Origin: CAZSBB01 sp964605235
GTDB taxonomy: Bacteria > Planctomycetota > Phycisphaerae > Phycisphaerales > Phycisphaeraceae
Length of the DNA stretch: 64,000 nucleotides
Assembly (NCBI GenBank): GCA_964605235.1
Contig: CAZSBB010000030.1
Coordinates: forward strand, 1-64,000
Reading direction: 5' to 3'
Of this stretch, positions 1-9,735 are shown piece after piece. How positions within the stretch are numbered: the stretch's first letter is position 1; each line of letters opens with the position of its first letter. A program made the translations under genes and the position numbers. The notes under the pieces are model-generated. The model ran no database searches. It saw nothing but the letters and a program-made list of their open reading frames with translations, and was not told the DNA's origin.

Positions 1-386
1 ACTTCGGCGAGATCGCCATGATCTGGCGCGGCGGGTGCATCATCCGCGCCCGCTTCCTGCAGAAGATCAAGGAAGCCTACGACCGCGATCCCAAGCTGGC
101 GAACCTGCTGCTCGATCCCTACTTCAAGAAGCAGATCAAGCAGGCCGAAGCCAACTGGCGCAAGGTCGTCGCCCTGGCGGCGCAGGCGGGCGTCGCCGCC
201 CCGGCGTTCATGAGCGGCCTGGCGTACTACGACAGCTACCGCGCCCCGGTGCTCCCCGCCAATCTGCTGCAAGGACAGCGCGACTTCTTCGGCGCCCACA
301 CCTACGAGCGCACCGATCAGCCGCGCGGCAAGTTCTTCCACGTCGACTGGCCCGACCGCAATCGGCCCCAGCTTGAGATCAAGTAA
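1..386 (+). CDS. gnd: 6-phosphogluconate dehydrogenase, C-terminal part
   Basis: This is the last 128 codons of a gene that begins before the window, read in the frame starting at base 3. The protein begins FGEIAMIWRGGCIIRA and ends in QLEIK. The EIAM-W-GGCIIRA stretch, the later SGLAYYDSYR segment and the closing RG-FH-DW are hallmarks of the all-alpha C-terminal domain of decarboxylating 6-phosphogluconate dehydrogenase. That cytosolic enzyme oxidises 6-phosphogluconate to ribulose 5-phosphate and CO2, making NADPH or NADH in the oxidative pentose phosphate pathway. The NAD(P)-binding N-terminal domain lies outside the window, so cofactor preference cannot be judged. A strong hairpin terminator follows 33 bases after the stop, so this is probably the last gene of its transcript. 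Confidence 0.93.
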   Translation, partial: FGEIAMIWRGGCIIRARFLQKIKEAYDRDPKLANLLLDPYFKKQIKQAEANWRKVVALAAQAGVAAPAFMSGLAYYDSYRAPVLPANLLQGQRDFFGAHTYERTDQPRGKFFHVDWPDRNRPQLEIK

Positions 387-419
387 ACCCCCGCGGCAGC
401 AAAACCAAACCCGACCCAA

Positions 420-456
420 CCCCCGGATCAGCGCCCAGCGCGTCCGGGGGTTTTTC
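420..456 (+). terminator. Rho-independent terminator of gnd
   Basis: An 8-bp GC stem (CCCCCGGA at 420-427 with TCCGGGGG at 443-450) is followed directly by TTTTT. It lies 33 bases after the gnd stop. The T-run is on the + strand only, so it ends gnd rather than the convergent gene at 490-3645. Confidence 0.85.
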
Positions 457-489
457 GTTGGGGCTTGACGCTGTTTCCCGGTCGCCGGT

Positions 490-3400
490 TCACTCCACCA
501 CTTCCAGCCCGTCCGCCTGTGCGATCGCCCGCGGCACCAGCAATTCCTGCGGGCTTTTCGCCCAGATATTGGGCACGCTGTAGAGGAACGGGAACGCAAA
601 CCCGTTGCCGGTGAAGTGCGCGATCGTGCCGTCTTCGCCGGGTTGCAGTTCCACGCGATGCGTCGCCCGGGCGCTCACATCGACCGTGCGGCTGGCGGTC
701 GGTCGGCTGGGCGGAAAGCCCTGATACAGCGTCAGCGTCTTGCGGTTGTGGGCGTCGTACACTTCCAGGTCGAGCTGCTTGAGGCCCTTGGGAATGTAGA
801 AGTAGGCGGCGGTCTGGGTGTGCCCGGCGATCGGCTCGTTGAAGCACAAGCCGGTGCTGCTGGCGGCGCGGCCGGTGGCGGGGTCCAGGTCCAGCGGCGC
901 CAGCATGGCGGACAATCCCGCCCGCCCGACTTCAAAGCGATAGGTCCCCGCCGCGGGCGCTTCGACTTCCACCCGCACCACATGCACGTTGCCCTTGCGC
1001 CACGGTGCTTCGGCCTGGTGGGACGCCAGCGCACTCATGTTCGGATCGAGGAACGGCTCCCACTGCCGGCGCTGCGCATCCCAGCGATCCGCGCCGTAGC
1101 TGACGGTCTTGGCGTGGTAATACTGCTGACGCGGATCGTCCAGCGCCGGCCAGAAAATGGTGAAGCCGATCCTCGCCCCCGGCTGCGCGGCAAAGGTGTA
1201 AAAGTGCACCGGCGGCTCCAGCGCACTGTTGTAGACGAACGGCTGCTGCGGCCCCGGCGCGGCGAACTGACGCACCTGCACCAGATCCAGTTGATCCACC
1301 TTGAGTGCCGGCGTGCCGTCGGCGAGCGTCTGCTGGGCCCACTCATTGACCGGCTGCAACGGCCAGGCCGCCACGATGGTCTGCCACCACGCGGCGGTTT
1401 CCTCCGCCGTGTAGTGCGCGGGGCCGGCGGCGATCTCCGCGCCGGCGGCCTGGGCGGGGTCATTGGTGTTGAAGAACTTGCGCATCACCATGTGCATTGC
1501 CGTCATGTACGACATCTGACCTTTCCAGGCGAACGTCTTGAACGCCGGATTGCCCGGCTTGGCCTGGTCCGTTTCGGTCAGGTAGTAGAACAGCCAGAAT
1601 TGCTTGAGATCATCCAGTCGGCGCTGCGCGGCGGGCTCCGTGGCGGGGTCAATCAGCGCGTCGGCCTGCTGGATGCAGTCAATCGCCTTGGCCCAGGTAT
1701 GCGGCCCGTTCACCGGATAGTTGCGCGGCAGCATCAGGTCGTAGTACTGCCGCATCGCCTCCCAGCCCCGGCCATACGCCAGCCGCAACCAGCGCTCACG
1801 CAGTTGCGTCAAGCCCGTTTCCCCGAGATTCACATCCCACAGCGCCCGACTGAGCAGGTAGTAGCCCAGTCCCATTTTGCCGAAGTTGAAATCGACTTCG
1901 TAATTGAGGGCGCGAATGCCCGCGTCATACGTCTCGCGCAGGTCCTGGGCAATCGCCTGCGGATGGGCGTCGAAACCCGGCACAATGCCCGCGGCCGTGC
2001 CGTCCCAGAAATAGCTGAGGCTGATGATGCGGTACTCGCCTGACGGCTCGCGCGGCAGCATGATGGAGAATGCCTGCGCCGCCTGATGCTGCGTGCGGAT
2101 GTCCTTCCACGGCCCGCGCCCGCGATGCTTGGGATAGCCCGCGATCATCAGCCGAATGCGCTGGTCCAGATTGAAATGCGGCGGCACGTCGTGGTAGTTG
2201 TAGCAGTACAGGCTCAGCCGCAGCAGTTGCTTCTTGTCGCGCCCGGTGCGGGTGACGCGCTCGGCTTCGGGGCGGCTGTCGAGCCAACGGTCATATTCGC
2301 TCAGCAGCCAGTTGTTCAGCGCGTACACCTGATCCGGCACGGCGTCCCCGTCCCAGCGTTCGGTGGGCTGGTCCAGGCCGAATTGTCCATGCAGCACATA
2401 GGGCGCGTTCAGCGGCTTGCCGATCTCCTGACGGTACTGTGGATACCACTGTTTCTGCCGGGCAAGTTGGGCGAAGTCGTTGTAGCCGCCGCCGTCTTCG
2501 GGATCGGTGCCGAAGATGAAGTTGTCGTCGGGGTTCTTCTCGAAATGCTTCTCGCTGGCGTCCTGCAGGCGGGCGAGGATGAGCTGCCGCACCCACGGCA
2601 GAGTGAGGTCCAGACTCATGGGCAGGCTGGCGAGATTGCCTTCCTTCCATTCGTTGTTGCGCACGACATACACCTTGCCGGCCGCGGGGTCGGGCGCGGC
2701 ATCGGTGTTGATCCACAACTCCAGCCCGGCCGGGGGCGGGGTGGGACGCGCGGCATCAGCGCCCAGTTGCGCCTGGGCGAGGAAGCCTTCGGTGGTCTGG
2801 TGTTCGAGCATGTACGCCACGGCGGCTTTGTGGTACGCCTGCAGCGCATGGCCGGGGAAATGCGGCATGGAATTGGTCAGCGTGCGACTGGCGACCCGCC
2901 AGCGTTTGTAGCTGACTTCCACCGGCTCATCGCCCTCGGCGAAGGTCATCTTGCGCCCTTCGCTGAGCGTGCCCACGCCATAGCTCTGCCCGGTGGTGGC
3001 GCTCAACGCGCGAATGAAAAAGCTCGGCCGACCCGCCCGCTGCACGTTGAACGTCAACGCCCGCTGCCGATAGTCCGGCACGTGGGTCCAGTTCGGCCCC
3101 ATGCCCAGCACCACGTAGTCCACCGTCTCCAGCAACTCCGCCGCCGCCGTGGGCAAGCCATCGATGGTGTTGGCGATCAGCCAGGTCTGCGTGGGCGTGG
3201 TGCGGATGAAGAACGCTTCGCGGTCGTTGTACGCATTGGAGCCGTCATTCCGCAGGGCGCTGACGACTTCCGGGTCGTTGGCGACCGCGGCGGGCAGGTC
3301 ACGGCGCAGCGCCAGCACAATGCCCGGCTGCGGGTCGGCGGCGACCACCACCGGCAGGTCCACGCCGGTCATCCGCTGCACCCCTTCGCGCAGGAACACC

Positions 3401-3645
3401 ACCGCGTCGCGCATGAGCCCTTCATCGGTGCCTACATAATTGCGGAACTTGCGCGCCCGTTCCCACTCGAACCAGGCGCCGTCACGCGGCTGCAGCACGA
3501 CAATCGGCTGCGCCCCGGTGGGAGCGGCAGGGTCCGCCACGACATACTCATTCGCTGCTGCCTGCGTGGTTCGCGCCGGCATTCCCGACAGCAGCGCCAG
3601 CAACCATATGCAACCCACCGTTCCGACGCGCAGCGATCGCAGCAT
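490..3645 (-). CDS. Large secreted DUF4838-like protein (possible glycan-active)
   Basis: The product is about 1051 residues. The chosen ATG has AAGGA seven bases upstream and opens a clear signal peptide (MLRSLRVGT..., hydrophobic IWLLALL, cleavage after TTQA). An in-frame ATG eight codons upstream is possible. After an N-terminal region of about 150 residues, like the non-catalytic beta-hexosaminidase-type domain, comes AAELLETVDYVVLGMG-NW, then a long central region rich in Trp and Tyr with a LSLYCYNYHDVPP segment. This order is typical of planctomycete and verrucomicrobial DUF4838 proteins, which are usually exported and found near glycan genes, with no proven reaction. The C-terminal 350 residues look like beta-sandwich carbohydrate-binding domains. 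It is transcribed divergently from tpx. The DUF4838 assignment is from pattern only; the catalytic residues were not identified. Confidence 0.7.
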   Translation of the reverse strand: MLRSLRVGTVGCIWLLALLSGMPARTTQAAANEYVVADPAAPTGAQPIVVLQPRDGAWFEWERARKFRNYVGTDEGLMRDAVVFLREGVQRMTGVDLPVVVAADPQPGIVLALRRDLPAAVANDPEVVSALRNDGSNAYNDREAFFIRTTPTQTWLIANTIDGLPTAAAELLETVDYVVLGMGPNWTHVPDYRQRALTFNVQRAGRPSFFIRALSATTGQSYGVGTLSEGRKMTFAEGDEPVEVSYKRWRVASRTLTNSMPHFPGHALQAYHKAAVAYMLEHQTTEGFLAQAQLGADAARPTPPPAGLELWINTDAAPDPAAGKVYVVRNNEWKEGNLASLPMSLDLTLPWVRQLILARLQDASEKHFEKNPDDNFIFGTDPEDGGGYNDFAQLARQKQWYPQYRQEIGKPLNAPYVLHGQFGLDQPTERWDGDAVPDQVYALNNWLLSEYDRWLDSRPEAERVTRTGRDKKQLLRLSLYCYNYHDVPPHFNLDQRIRLMIAGYPKHRGRGPWKDIRTQHQAAQAFSIMLPREPSGEYRIISLSYFWDGTAAGIVPGFDAHPQAIAQDLRETYDAGIRALNYEVDFNFGKMGLGYYLLSRALWDVNLGETGLTQLRERWLRLAYGRGWEAMRQYYDLMLPRNYPVNGPHTWAKAIDCIQQADALIDPATEPAAQRRLDDLKQFWLFYYLTETDQAKPGNPAFKTFAWKGQMSYMTAMHMVMRKFFNTNDPAQAAGAEIAAGPAHYTAEETAAWWQTIVAAWPLQPVNEWAQQTLADGTPALKVDQLDLVQVRQFAAPGPQQPFVYNSALEPPVHFYTFAAQPGARIGFTIFWPALDDPRQQYYHAKTVSYGADRWDAQRRQWEPFLDPNMSALASHQAEAPWRKGNVHVVRVEVEAPAAGTYRFEVGRAGLSAMLAPLDLDPATGRAASSTGLCFNEPIAGHTQTAAYFYIPKGLKQLDLEVYDAHNRKTLTLYQGFPPSRPTASRTVDVSARATHRVELQPGEDGTIAHFTGNGFAFPFLYSVPNIWAKSPQELLVPRAIAQADGLEVVE

Positions 3646-3873
3646 CACCAGTTCCTTTGTGCAAGCCATGGCGGAAGCGCCAGTCACGGGCATCATCGCC
3701 AACCACGGAAGCATAGCGCGGCGGACTCGCTGAAAATTCACGATGGGGAATCGTGCGGCACGCAGCTCACGCCAGCGGACAAGCAGCGGCAAGGCGGCTA
3801 TGATGGTCGCCCCGGCCACGCCGGCTGAGCTTGAACCATCGACACGCATTCTCCAACCCCAAGGATTTCCGCC

Positions 3874-4389
3874 ATGACCGAACGCGCTGCCGCCATCACC
3901 TTCAAAGGCAACCCCATGACCCTCGTCGGCCCCGAGTTGAAAGTCGGCAGCCAACTGCCCGACGCCGCGGTGACCGGCAATGATCTCAAGCCCATCACCC
4001 TGGCGAGCTTCAAGGGCAAAGCGCTGATCATTTCCAGCGTGCCCAGCGTGGACACCCCGGTGTGTGATCTGCAGACCAAGCGGTTCAACGAGGAAGCGGG
4101 CAAGCTGGGCGACAAGGCGGCGGTGCTGACCGTCAGCATGGATTTGCCGTTCGCTTTCCGCCGGTGGTGCGGGGCTGCCAACGCGACCAGCGTGGTCACC
4201 GGTTCGGATTACAAGGATCACAGCTTCGGCACCAAGCTGGGGCTGCGGGTCAAGGAACTGGGTCTGCTCGCCCGCGCGGTGATCGTCGCCGACCAGCAGG
4301 GCAAGGTGACCTACGTGGAAGTCGTCAAGGAAGCGACCGAGCATCCCAACTACGACGCTGCCCTCGCCGCCGCCCGCAAGCTGCTGTGA
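3874..4389 (+). CDS. tpx: Thiol peroxidase (atypical 2-Cys peroxiredoxin)
   Basis: The product is 171 residues, close to the usual length of about 167. It carries the Tpx peroxidatic motif PSVDTPVCDLQTKRFNEEA with Cys64 and the resolving Cys99 in RRWCGAANA, the spacing expected for the Tpx subclass, which forms an intramolecular disulfide. It reduces hydrogen peroxide and alkyl hydroperoxides in the cytosol, usually with thioredoxin as electron donor. The conserved Thr and Arg around the active site are present. The ATG is preceded by AAGGA with eight-base spacing. It is divergent from the secreted protein at 490-3645 and is followed after 22 bases by moaE on the same strand, so the two may be co-transcribed, although no functional link is known. 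Confidence 0.96.
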   Translation: MTERAAAITFKGNPMTLVGPELKVGSQLPDAAVTGNDLKPITLASFKGKALIISSVPSVDTPVCDLQTKRFNEEAGKLGDKAAVLTVSMDLPFAFRRWCGAANATSVVTGSDYKDHSFGTKLGLRVKELGLLARAVIVADQQGKVTYVEVVKEATEHPNYDAALAAARKLL

Positions 4390-4411
4390 GCGCCGGCGCG
4401 GGAGCCGCGCC

Positions 4412-4915
4412 ATGTCCGAGCCATCCTCGGCCCCATCCCCGGAAGCTGCTGCGCATATCGACGTCGGCATTCACGCTGGCCCGGTGGAAGTGGTGACATT
4501 GCCCTGGCCGGGTGACTGCGGCGCCGAGGGCGTGTTCCTGGGCCGCACTCGTCAGGAAACGCATCCCGAGCATGGGCCGCTGCGGGAGCTGCGCTACGAG
4601 ATGTACGAGCCGATGGTCCGCACGCTGCTGCGCGAAATGGCGCAGGCGGCGGCAGCGCGCTTCGGCTGTCGCGCGGTGCGCCTGTACCACGCCATGGGCA
4701 CGGTGGCGCCCGGGCAGGCGAGCGTGGTGATCCAGGTCGCCACGCCCCATCGCGGCGAGAGCTTCGCGGCCTGTCGTTACCTGATCGACCGCCTCAAGCA
4801 TGAACTGCCCATCTGGAAGCGGGAAATCTGGGAGCGCGGCGAAACCTATGTCGAAGGCTGCTGCGCCCATCACCCCGACGAACCCGCATCATCCCCGGGC
4901 CAAACCCGGGGCTAA
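4412..4915 (+). CDS. moaE: Molybdopterin synthase catalytic subunit
   Basis: The product is 167 residues. It carries the MoaE landmarks: GAEGVFLGRTR near the N-terminus, a central YEMYEPMV, an R-YHAMGTV-PG strand, and HRGESFAACRYLIDRLKHELPIWKRE with the catalytic lysine at 136. MoaE forms the heterotetramer with MoaD that inserts two sulfurs into cyclic pyranopterin monophosphate to make molybdopterin. No moaD is adjacent; moaA lies 30 kb away, so cofactor genes are scattered. The last eight or so residues (ASSPGQTRG region) are encoded by an R1 palindromic repeat that also provides the stop codon, so the native C-terminus has been replaced or extended by the repeat. Confidence 0.95.
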   Translation: MSEPSSAPSPEAAAHIDVGIHAGPVEVVTLPWPGDCGAEGVFLGRTRQETHPEHGPLRELRYEMYEPMVRTLLREMAQAAAARFGCRAVRLYHAMGTVAPGQASVVIQVATPHRGESFAACRYLIDRLKHELPIWKREIWERGETYVEGCCAHHPDEPASSPGQTRG

Positions 4916-4980
4916 TGGTTGCAATTTCATCCCCATTAGCCCCCGGCTCTGCCGGGGGATCCGGCTCGGCCCTGCCGGAT
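4893..4980. repeat. R1 palindromic repeat, double copy plus partial third
   Basis: Three hairpins stand in a row. CCCCGGG/CCCGGGG (4893-4911) is followed by CTAATGG. CCCCCGGC-TCT-GCCGGGGG (4940-4958) is preceded by TTAG. ATCCGGC/GCCGGAT lies at 4959-4980. The first hairpin overlaps the 3' end of moaE. The first two are in inverted orientation, judged from the flanking CTAA and TTAG. The same unit recurs at 38994, 44703, 48312, 61003, 61931 and 63100. No T-run follows, so transcription termination is uncertain. Confidence 0.85.
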
Positions 4981-5025
4981 GATTTCTGTTGGCGCACCCG
5001 CGCCACACATGACTACATTGATGTC

Positions 5026-5727
5026 ATGAGCAAACGCCAACCCACCCCCGCCAAGCCGCGCACCAAAACCAACCCCGGCCGCGAAACCAACGCCCAGCGT
5101 CTGGAACGCGCCGCCCGACTGCTCAAGCAGCTCAAACAGCTCTATCCCGACGCCCACTGTGCGCTGGACCATCGCAACGCTTTTGAACTGCTGGCGGCGA
5201 CCATCCTCTCCGCCCAGTGCACGGATGTGCGGGTGAACATGGTCACGCCCGACCTGTTCGCCCGCTATCCCACGCCGGCGGACATGGCCAAGGCTGCTCC
5301 CGAGGATTTGGAAGCGCTCATCAAATCCACCGGGTTCTACCGCAACAAAGCCAAGTCCCTGCGCGGCATGGCGCAGCGCCTGACCGAACACCACGCCAGC
5401 CAGGTCCCCGACACCATGGACGAACTGCTCGAACTTCCGGGGGTCGCCCGCAAGACCGCCAACGTGGTGCTGGGCAACGCCTTCGGCAAAAACCTCGGCG
5501 TGGTCGTCGACACCCACGTCGGCCGGCTCAGCCAGCGCCTGGGCCTGACCACCCAGAGCGATCCCGTCAAAGTCGAGCAGGACCTGATGAAGCTGTTCCC
5601 GCAGGAAGACTGGGCTTTGCTCAGCCACCTGCTCATCTTCCACGGCCGGCAGGTCTGCAACGCCCGCAAACCCGCCTGTGAAAACTGCAAGCTGGCGGGG
5701 GATTGTCCGCGCGTGGGGGTGGAATGA
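5026..5727 (+). CDS. nth: Endonuclease III (DNA glycosylase/AP lyase)
   Basis: The product is 233 residues starting MSKRQPTPAK. It has the helix-hairpin-helix LPGVARKTANVVLGNAF with catalytic Lys143, the catalytic Asp162 in VVVDTHVGRLS, and a complete C-terminal [4Fe-4S] motif C-x6-C-x2-C-x5-C at Cys211, 218, 221 and 227. The enzyme removes oxidised pyrimidines and nicks the abasic site in base excision repair. The N-terminus has about 20 basic and proline-rich residues beyond the E. coli protein. The frame is open 37 codons further upstream, but that part runs through the R1 repeats, so the ATG at 5026 is preferred. It is convergent with the moxR gene. Confidence 0.95.
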   Translation: MSKRQPTPAKPRTKTNPGRETNAQRLERAARLLKQLKQLYPDAHCALDHRNAFELLAATILSAQCTDVRVNMVTPDLFARYPTPADMAKAAPEDLEALIKSTGFYRNKAKSLRGMAQRLTEHHASQVPDTMDELLELPGVARKTANVVLGNAFGKNLGVVVDTHVGRLSQRLGLTTQSDPVKVEQDLMKLFPQEDWALLSHLLIFHGRQVCNARKPACENCKLAGDCPRVGVE

Positions 5728-5780
5728 AAGCCGCAACCGCAGGACTTGTCGCTGTACCAGCAAGCGCTGACGGCGTGCGA

Positions 5781-5839
5781 GATAAAAAAGGGGATAAGTA
5801 CATTATTTTTTAATAAAAATAATGTACTTATCCCCTTTT

Positions 5840-5844
<5 letters not shown>
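5781..5844. repeat. Perfect 30-bp inverted repeat, AT-rich, possible bidirectional terminator
   Basis: Bases 5781-5810 are exactly complementary to 5815-5844 with a TAAT loop. Each arm contains AAAAAAGGGGATAAGTAC followed by ATTATTTTT. The arm is A/T-rich in a GC-rich genome. It sits between the convergent genes nth and moxR, and the T-runs on both strands suit a bidirectional terminator. The right arm covers the moxR stop codon. The pattern A-run, GGGGA, then T-run recalls REP elements mobilised by IS200-type (RAYT) transposases; that comparison is from memory. Confidence 0.85.
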
Positions 5845-6853
<1,009 letters not shown>

Positions 6854-6910
6854 GGGCTACAGGATAACAGTCCCGCTGCGAATCCCGCACGCTGTTTCTC
6901 CCGTTACGCT

Positions 6911-8353
6911 ATGGCGATCATGAACGAGCGCACGCAGCGACTGACCCAACTCGACCAGGCCCACGTCTGGCATCCCTTCACCCCCATGCGGCAATGGCGC
7001 CAGCAGCCGCAGCTCATCATCGACCGCGCTGAAGGCGAATGGCTGATCGACACCGAAGGCAACCGCTACCTCGATGGCGTCTCCAGCCTGTGGTGCAACG
7101 TGCATGGCCATCGCGTACCCGCCATTGATGACGCCATCCGCGCCCAGCTCGATCAGGTCGCCCACACCACGCTGCTGGGGTTGGCATCGCCGCCGAGCAT
7201 TGAGCTGGCGGCGAAGCTGGCGCACCTCGCCCCGGGCAAGCTCGCCCAGGTGTTCTACTCCGATGCCGGGGCGACGGCGGTGGAGGTCGCGTTCAAGATG
7301 GCGGTGGGGTACTGGCATCATCGCGGCCGACCGGGGCGCTGTCGCTTCATCGGCATCGCGGGGGCGTACCACGGCGACACCACCGGGGCGATGTCCGTGG
7401 GCGTGAGCGAACTCTTCCATCGCCCGTTCCTGAGCATGCTTTTTCCCACCTACTTCATGCCCGCGCCTGATGCGCCGCGTGCGCCGGCAGAGTTGCTGGA
7501 ACGCTATGACGATCCGCAGCACCCCGCGCGCGATGCGGCGGGTCGGGCCCTCTGGCCCAGCGAGAATCCTGATCTGAGCCATGCCCTGCGCGAGCACTGT
7601 TTATCAGAGCTGCGCCGGCTGCTGGAGCATCATCAGGATGAAGTCGCGGCCGTGGTGGTCGAGCCACTCATGCAGGGCGCTGCGGGCATGATCTGCCAAC
7701 CCCCCGGCTTCCTGCGCGGCGTGGCGGAGCTGGCGCGCGAGTTCGGCGTCCTGCTGATTGCCGACGAGGTGGCGACCGGCTTCGGCCGAACCGGCTCCCT
7801 GTTCGCCTGTGAACAGGAAGATGTGCAGCCCGATCTGCTGTGCGTCGCCAAGGGACTCACCGGCGGCTACCTGCCTCTGGCGGCGACCCTCGCCACCCCC
7901 GACATTGCCGCGGCCTTTGAAGGTGAACTGCACGAAAAACGCACGCTGTACCACGGCCACACCTACACCGGCAACCCGCTCGCCTGCGCGGCTGCCCTGG
8001 CGTCGCTGGACCTGTTCGCACAGAACCACCTGCTGGCGCACATTCAGCAATCCGCCCAGCTCATTCACGAACACCTGCACCCGCTGCGCGATTGCCCACA
8101 CGTGCTGGACATCCGCCAGCGCGGCGTCATGGTCGGCATCGAACTCTGCCGGGATCGCCAGTCGCGCCAGCCGTTCGACTTTTCCCGCCGCACCGCCGCC
8201 GCGGTGTGCCACGCCCTGCGCGGGCAAGGCATCCTGCTGCGCCCGCTGGGCGATGTGCTGGTGCTCATGCCGGTGCCCGCGATGCGCCACGACCTGCTGG
8301 CAGGCATGGTGGACGCGGTGGTCAGCACATTGCAGGGGTGGCGGTTCGACTAA
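6911..8353 (+). CDS. bioA: Adenosylmethionine-8-amino-7-oxononanoate aminotransferase
   Basis: The product is about 480 residues of the class III (fold type I) PLP aminotransferase family. AHVWHPFTPMRQW at the start is the BioA signature. SSLWCNVHGH, SDAGATAVEVAFKMA, GAYHGDT, DEVATGFGRTGSLFACE and the PLP lysine (Lys314) in CVAKGLTGGYLPLA follow in the usual order. The enzyme converts 7-keto-8-aminopelargonate to 7,8-diaminopelargonate in biotin synthesis, with S-adenosylmethionine as amino donor. No other bio gene is nearby. An ATG three codons downstream (6920) is an alternative start; neither has a clear ribosome binding site. An insert after YFMPAPDAPRAPAELLERYDD makes the protein longer than the E. 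coli enzyme (429 residues). Confidence 0.93.
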   Translation: MAIMNERTQRLTQLDQAHVWHPFTPMRQWRQQPQLIIDRAEGEWLIDTEGNRYLDGVSSLWCNVHGHRVPAIDDAIRAQLDQVAHTTLLGLASPPSIELAAKLAHLAPGKLAQVFYSDAGATAVEVAFKMAVGYWHHRGRPGRCRFIGIAGAYHGDTTGAMSVGVSELFHRPFLSMLFPTYFMPAPDAPRAPAELLERYDDPQHPARDAAGRALWPSENPDLSHALREHCLSELRRLLEHHQDEVAAVVVEPLMQGAAGMICQPPGFLRGVAELAREFGVLLIADEVATGFGRTGSLFACEQEDVQPDLLCVAKGLTGGYLPLAATLATPDIAAAFEGELHEKRTLYHGHTYTGNPLACAAALASLDLFAQNHLLAHIQQSAQLIHEHLHPLRDCPHVLDIRQRGVMVGIELCRDRQSRQPFDFSRRTAAAVCHALRGQGILLRPLGDVLVLMPVPAMRHDLLAGMVDAVVSTLQGWRFD

Positions 8354-8463
8354 AGCCGGATGATGGTTCAAGCAAGCTCAACGCCAAGTTACGATCTCAC
8401 CATCAGTATCAATGCGGCGACATTAGCTCTCTCGGCGGCATGCAGGCGGACGGATTCTCAAAG

Positions 8464-8556
8464 TTCTCTCCGTGGCTCTGTGTCTCTGTGAGAGAAACTC
8501 TTCAGCAAATACCAGAAAATCATTTTTCTCACAGAGACACAGAGCCACGGAGAGAA
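8464..8556. repeat. R3 CACAGAG-type inverted repeat
   Basis: A near-perfect inverted repeat with arms of about 33 bases reads TTCTCTCCGTGGCTCTG on the left (from 8464) and its complement on the right (to 8556). About 27 AT-rich bases separate the arms. The 418-base gap between bioA and the next gene (8354-8771) holds this element and otherwise no recognisable gene. Related units lie at 33672, 34783, 37548, 54912, 56579 and 61852. Confidence 0.85.
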
Positions 8557-8771
8557 ATGATCAATAGCCAGTCGTGTCTCGGGCTCGCCAGCCCCATCTC
8601 CGGGTGATTCCGGGCGGTTCCGAGGGGGGGCGGTGATTGTTTTGTCCATCATTTGGCGGGGGGCGTCATTTGCGCCGGTGGCGAGCCGTTTTATCGTGCT
8701 GCACCGTGTAAATGCCGACGCGGTTCGCGTTGGTTTTGGACCAGGTGGACTTAACTCAGGAGCAACCCGCC

Positions 8772-9641
8772 ATGTTGACCGCCCAACAGGTTGAGCAGTT
8801 TCAAACCAATGGTTTTCTCAACGCCGGCCAGGTGCTGGATCTCGCCGACGTGGAGGAACTGAGCCAGGACCTTAATCGCATCATCGAGAAGGGGCCTGAC
8901 GGTTTTGCCCCGCATGAAACCAAGCCCGTGCTGTACCGCAATCTGTCGGGCGATCCTGAAAAGATGGTCTGGCAGATTGTCAACATCTGGGAAGCCTCCC
9001 CGGTGTTCGAGCGGCTGATCCATCATCCCTTCATCGTGCGCACCATCGCCCAGCTCACCGGCTTTGGCGACCTGCAGGTGTGGCACGACCAGGTGCAGTA
9101 CAAACCCGCCAACTACGGCGGCTGCACCTACTGGCATCAGGACGCGCCGCTGTGGCCCAGCGTGGAGCCCATGAGCGAAGTGTCGGCGTGGATTCCTTTC
9201 GACGACGCGCTGGAGGACAACGGCTGCATGTGGATGGTGCCCGGCTCGCATCGCTGGGGCAATTGCCGGGATTACTTCGGCACCGACATCGTCCCGCAGG
9301 AACTGCCCGGCTTCACGCAGATTGGTCAGAAATTCACCCCGCCCGCCGACGCGCCGATTCAGGACATCAAAGCAGTTCCCTGCCCGGTGCGGCGTGGCGA
9401 GGTGCATTTCCATCACGCCCTGACCTGGCATGGTTCGCCCAAGAACTTCAGCAATCGTCCCCGCCGGGCGGTGGCGATTCACTACATGACCAGCGAAGCG
9501 CACTTCACCGGGCGCGATCACCCCATGCGGCAGTTCATCAGCATCGGCGTGGGCGAGTCGATGCGTAATGCCGGCGCGCACTTCCCCATTGTCGCCACCG
9601 ATGGTGAGCCGACCCCCGCGCCGCAGCATTGCTGCGCGTAA
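8772..9641 (+). CDS. Phytanoyl-CoA dioxygenase (PhyH) family Fe(II)/2-oxoglutarate oxygenase
   Basis: The product is 289 residues. The ATG is chosen because AGGAG lies nine bases upstream; the frame is open 20 codons further. The protein starts LTAQQVEQFQTNGFL, the typical PhyH opening. It has the iron-binding H-x-D pair His122/Asp124 in YWHQDAPLWP, then VSAWIPFDDALEDNGCMWMVPGSH, and the distal His220 in HHALTWHGSPKN, followed by the 2-oxoglutarate-binding Arg in NRPRRAVAIHYM. Planctomycetes have many PhyH paralogues, and the substrate cannot be told. It appears to be a single-gene unit, bounded by a repeat upstream and a terminator downstream. It is cytosolic; no signal peptide is seen. Confidence 0.9.
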   Translation: MLTAQQVEQFQTNGFLNAGQVLDLADVEELSQDLNRIIEKGPDGFAPHETKPVLYRNLSGDPEKMVWQIVNIWEASPVFERLIHHPFIVRTIAQLTGFGDLQVWHDQVQYKPANYGGCTYWHQDAPLWPSVEPMSEVSAWIPFDDALEDNGCMWMVPGSHRWGNCRDYFGTDIVPQELPGFTQIGQKFTPPADAPIQDIKAVPCPVRRGEVHFHHALTWHGSPKNFSNRPRRAVAIHYMTSEAHFTGRDHPMRQFISIGVGESMRNAGAHFPIVATDGEPTPAPQHCCA

Positions 9642-9682
9642 GCACAGCGGCGGCGCGTGGTCCTCAATCCTGACTCCTTCAA

Positions 9683-9713
9683 CCCCCAGCCGAGGGTGGC
9701 TGGGGGTTTTTAT
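9683..9713 (+). terminator. Rho-independent terminator
   Basis: A 9-bp stem CCCCCAGCC (9683-9691) pairs with GGCTGGGGG (9698-9706), followed by TTTTTATT. It lies 41 bases after the PhyH stop. The opposite strand has no T-run, so it serves the + strand gene. Confidence 0.9.
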
Positions 9714-9735
9714 TGCTGCATCGTGCACGGCGCCC

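Noticed and set aside
616..2043. Long open frame on the + strand inside the DUF4838-like gene
   Set aside because: It lies antisense to a gene with signal peptide, ribosome binding site and family pattern. The translation is rich in Arg, Gly and His without domains, as expected of a shadow frame in GC-rich DNA. The same holds for long antisense frames at 2086-3828, 10837-12864, 17411-19009, 23984-27094, 50719-52656 and 55047-56582.
3646..4470. N-terminal extension of the DUF4838-like gene through the tpx region
   Set aside because: The frame is open, but it is antisense to tpx, and a signal peptide with a good ribosome binding site begins at 3645.
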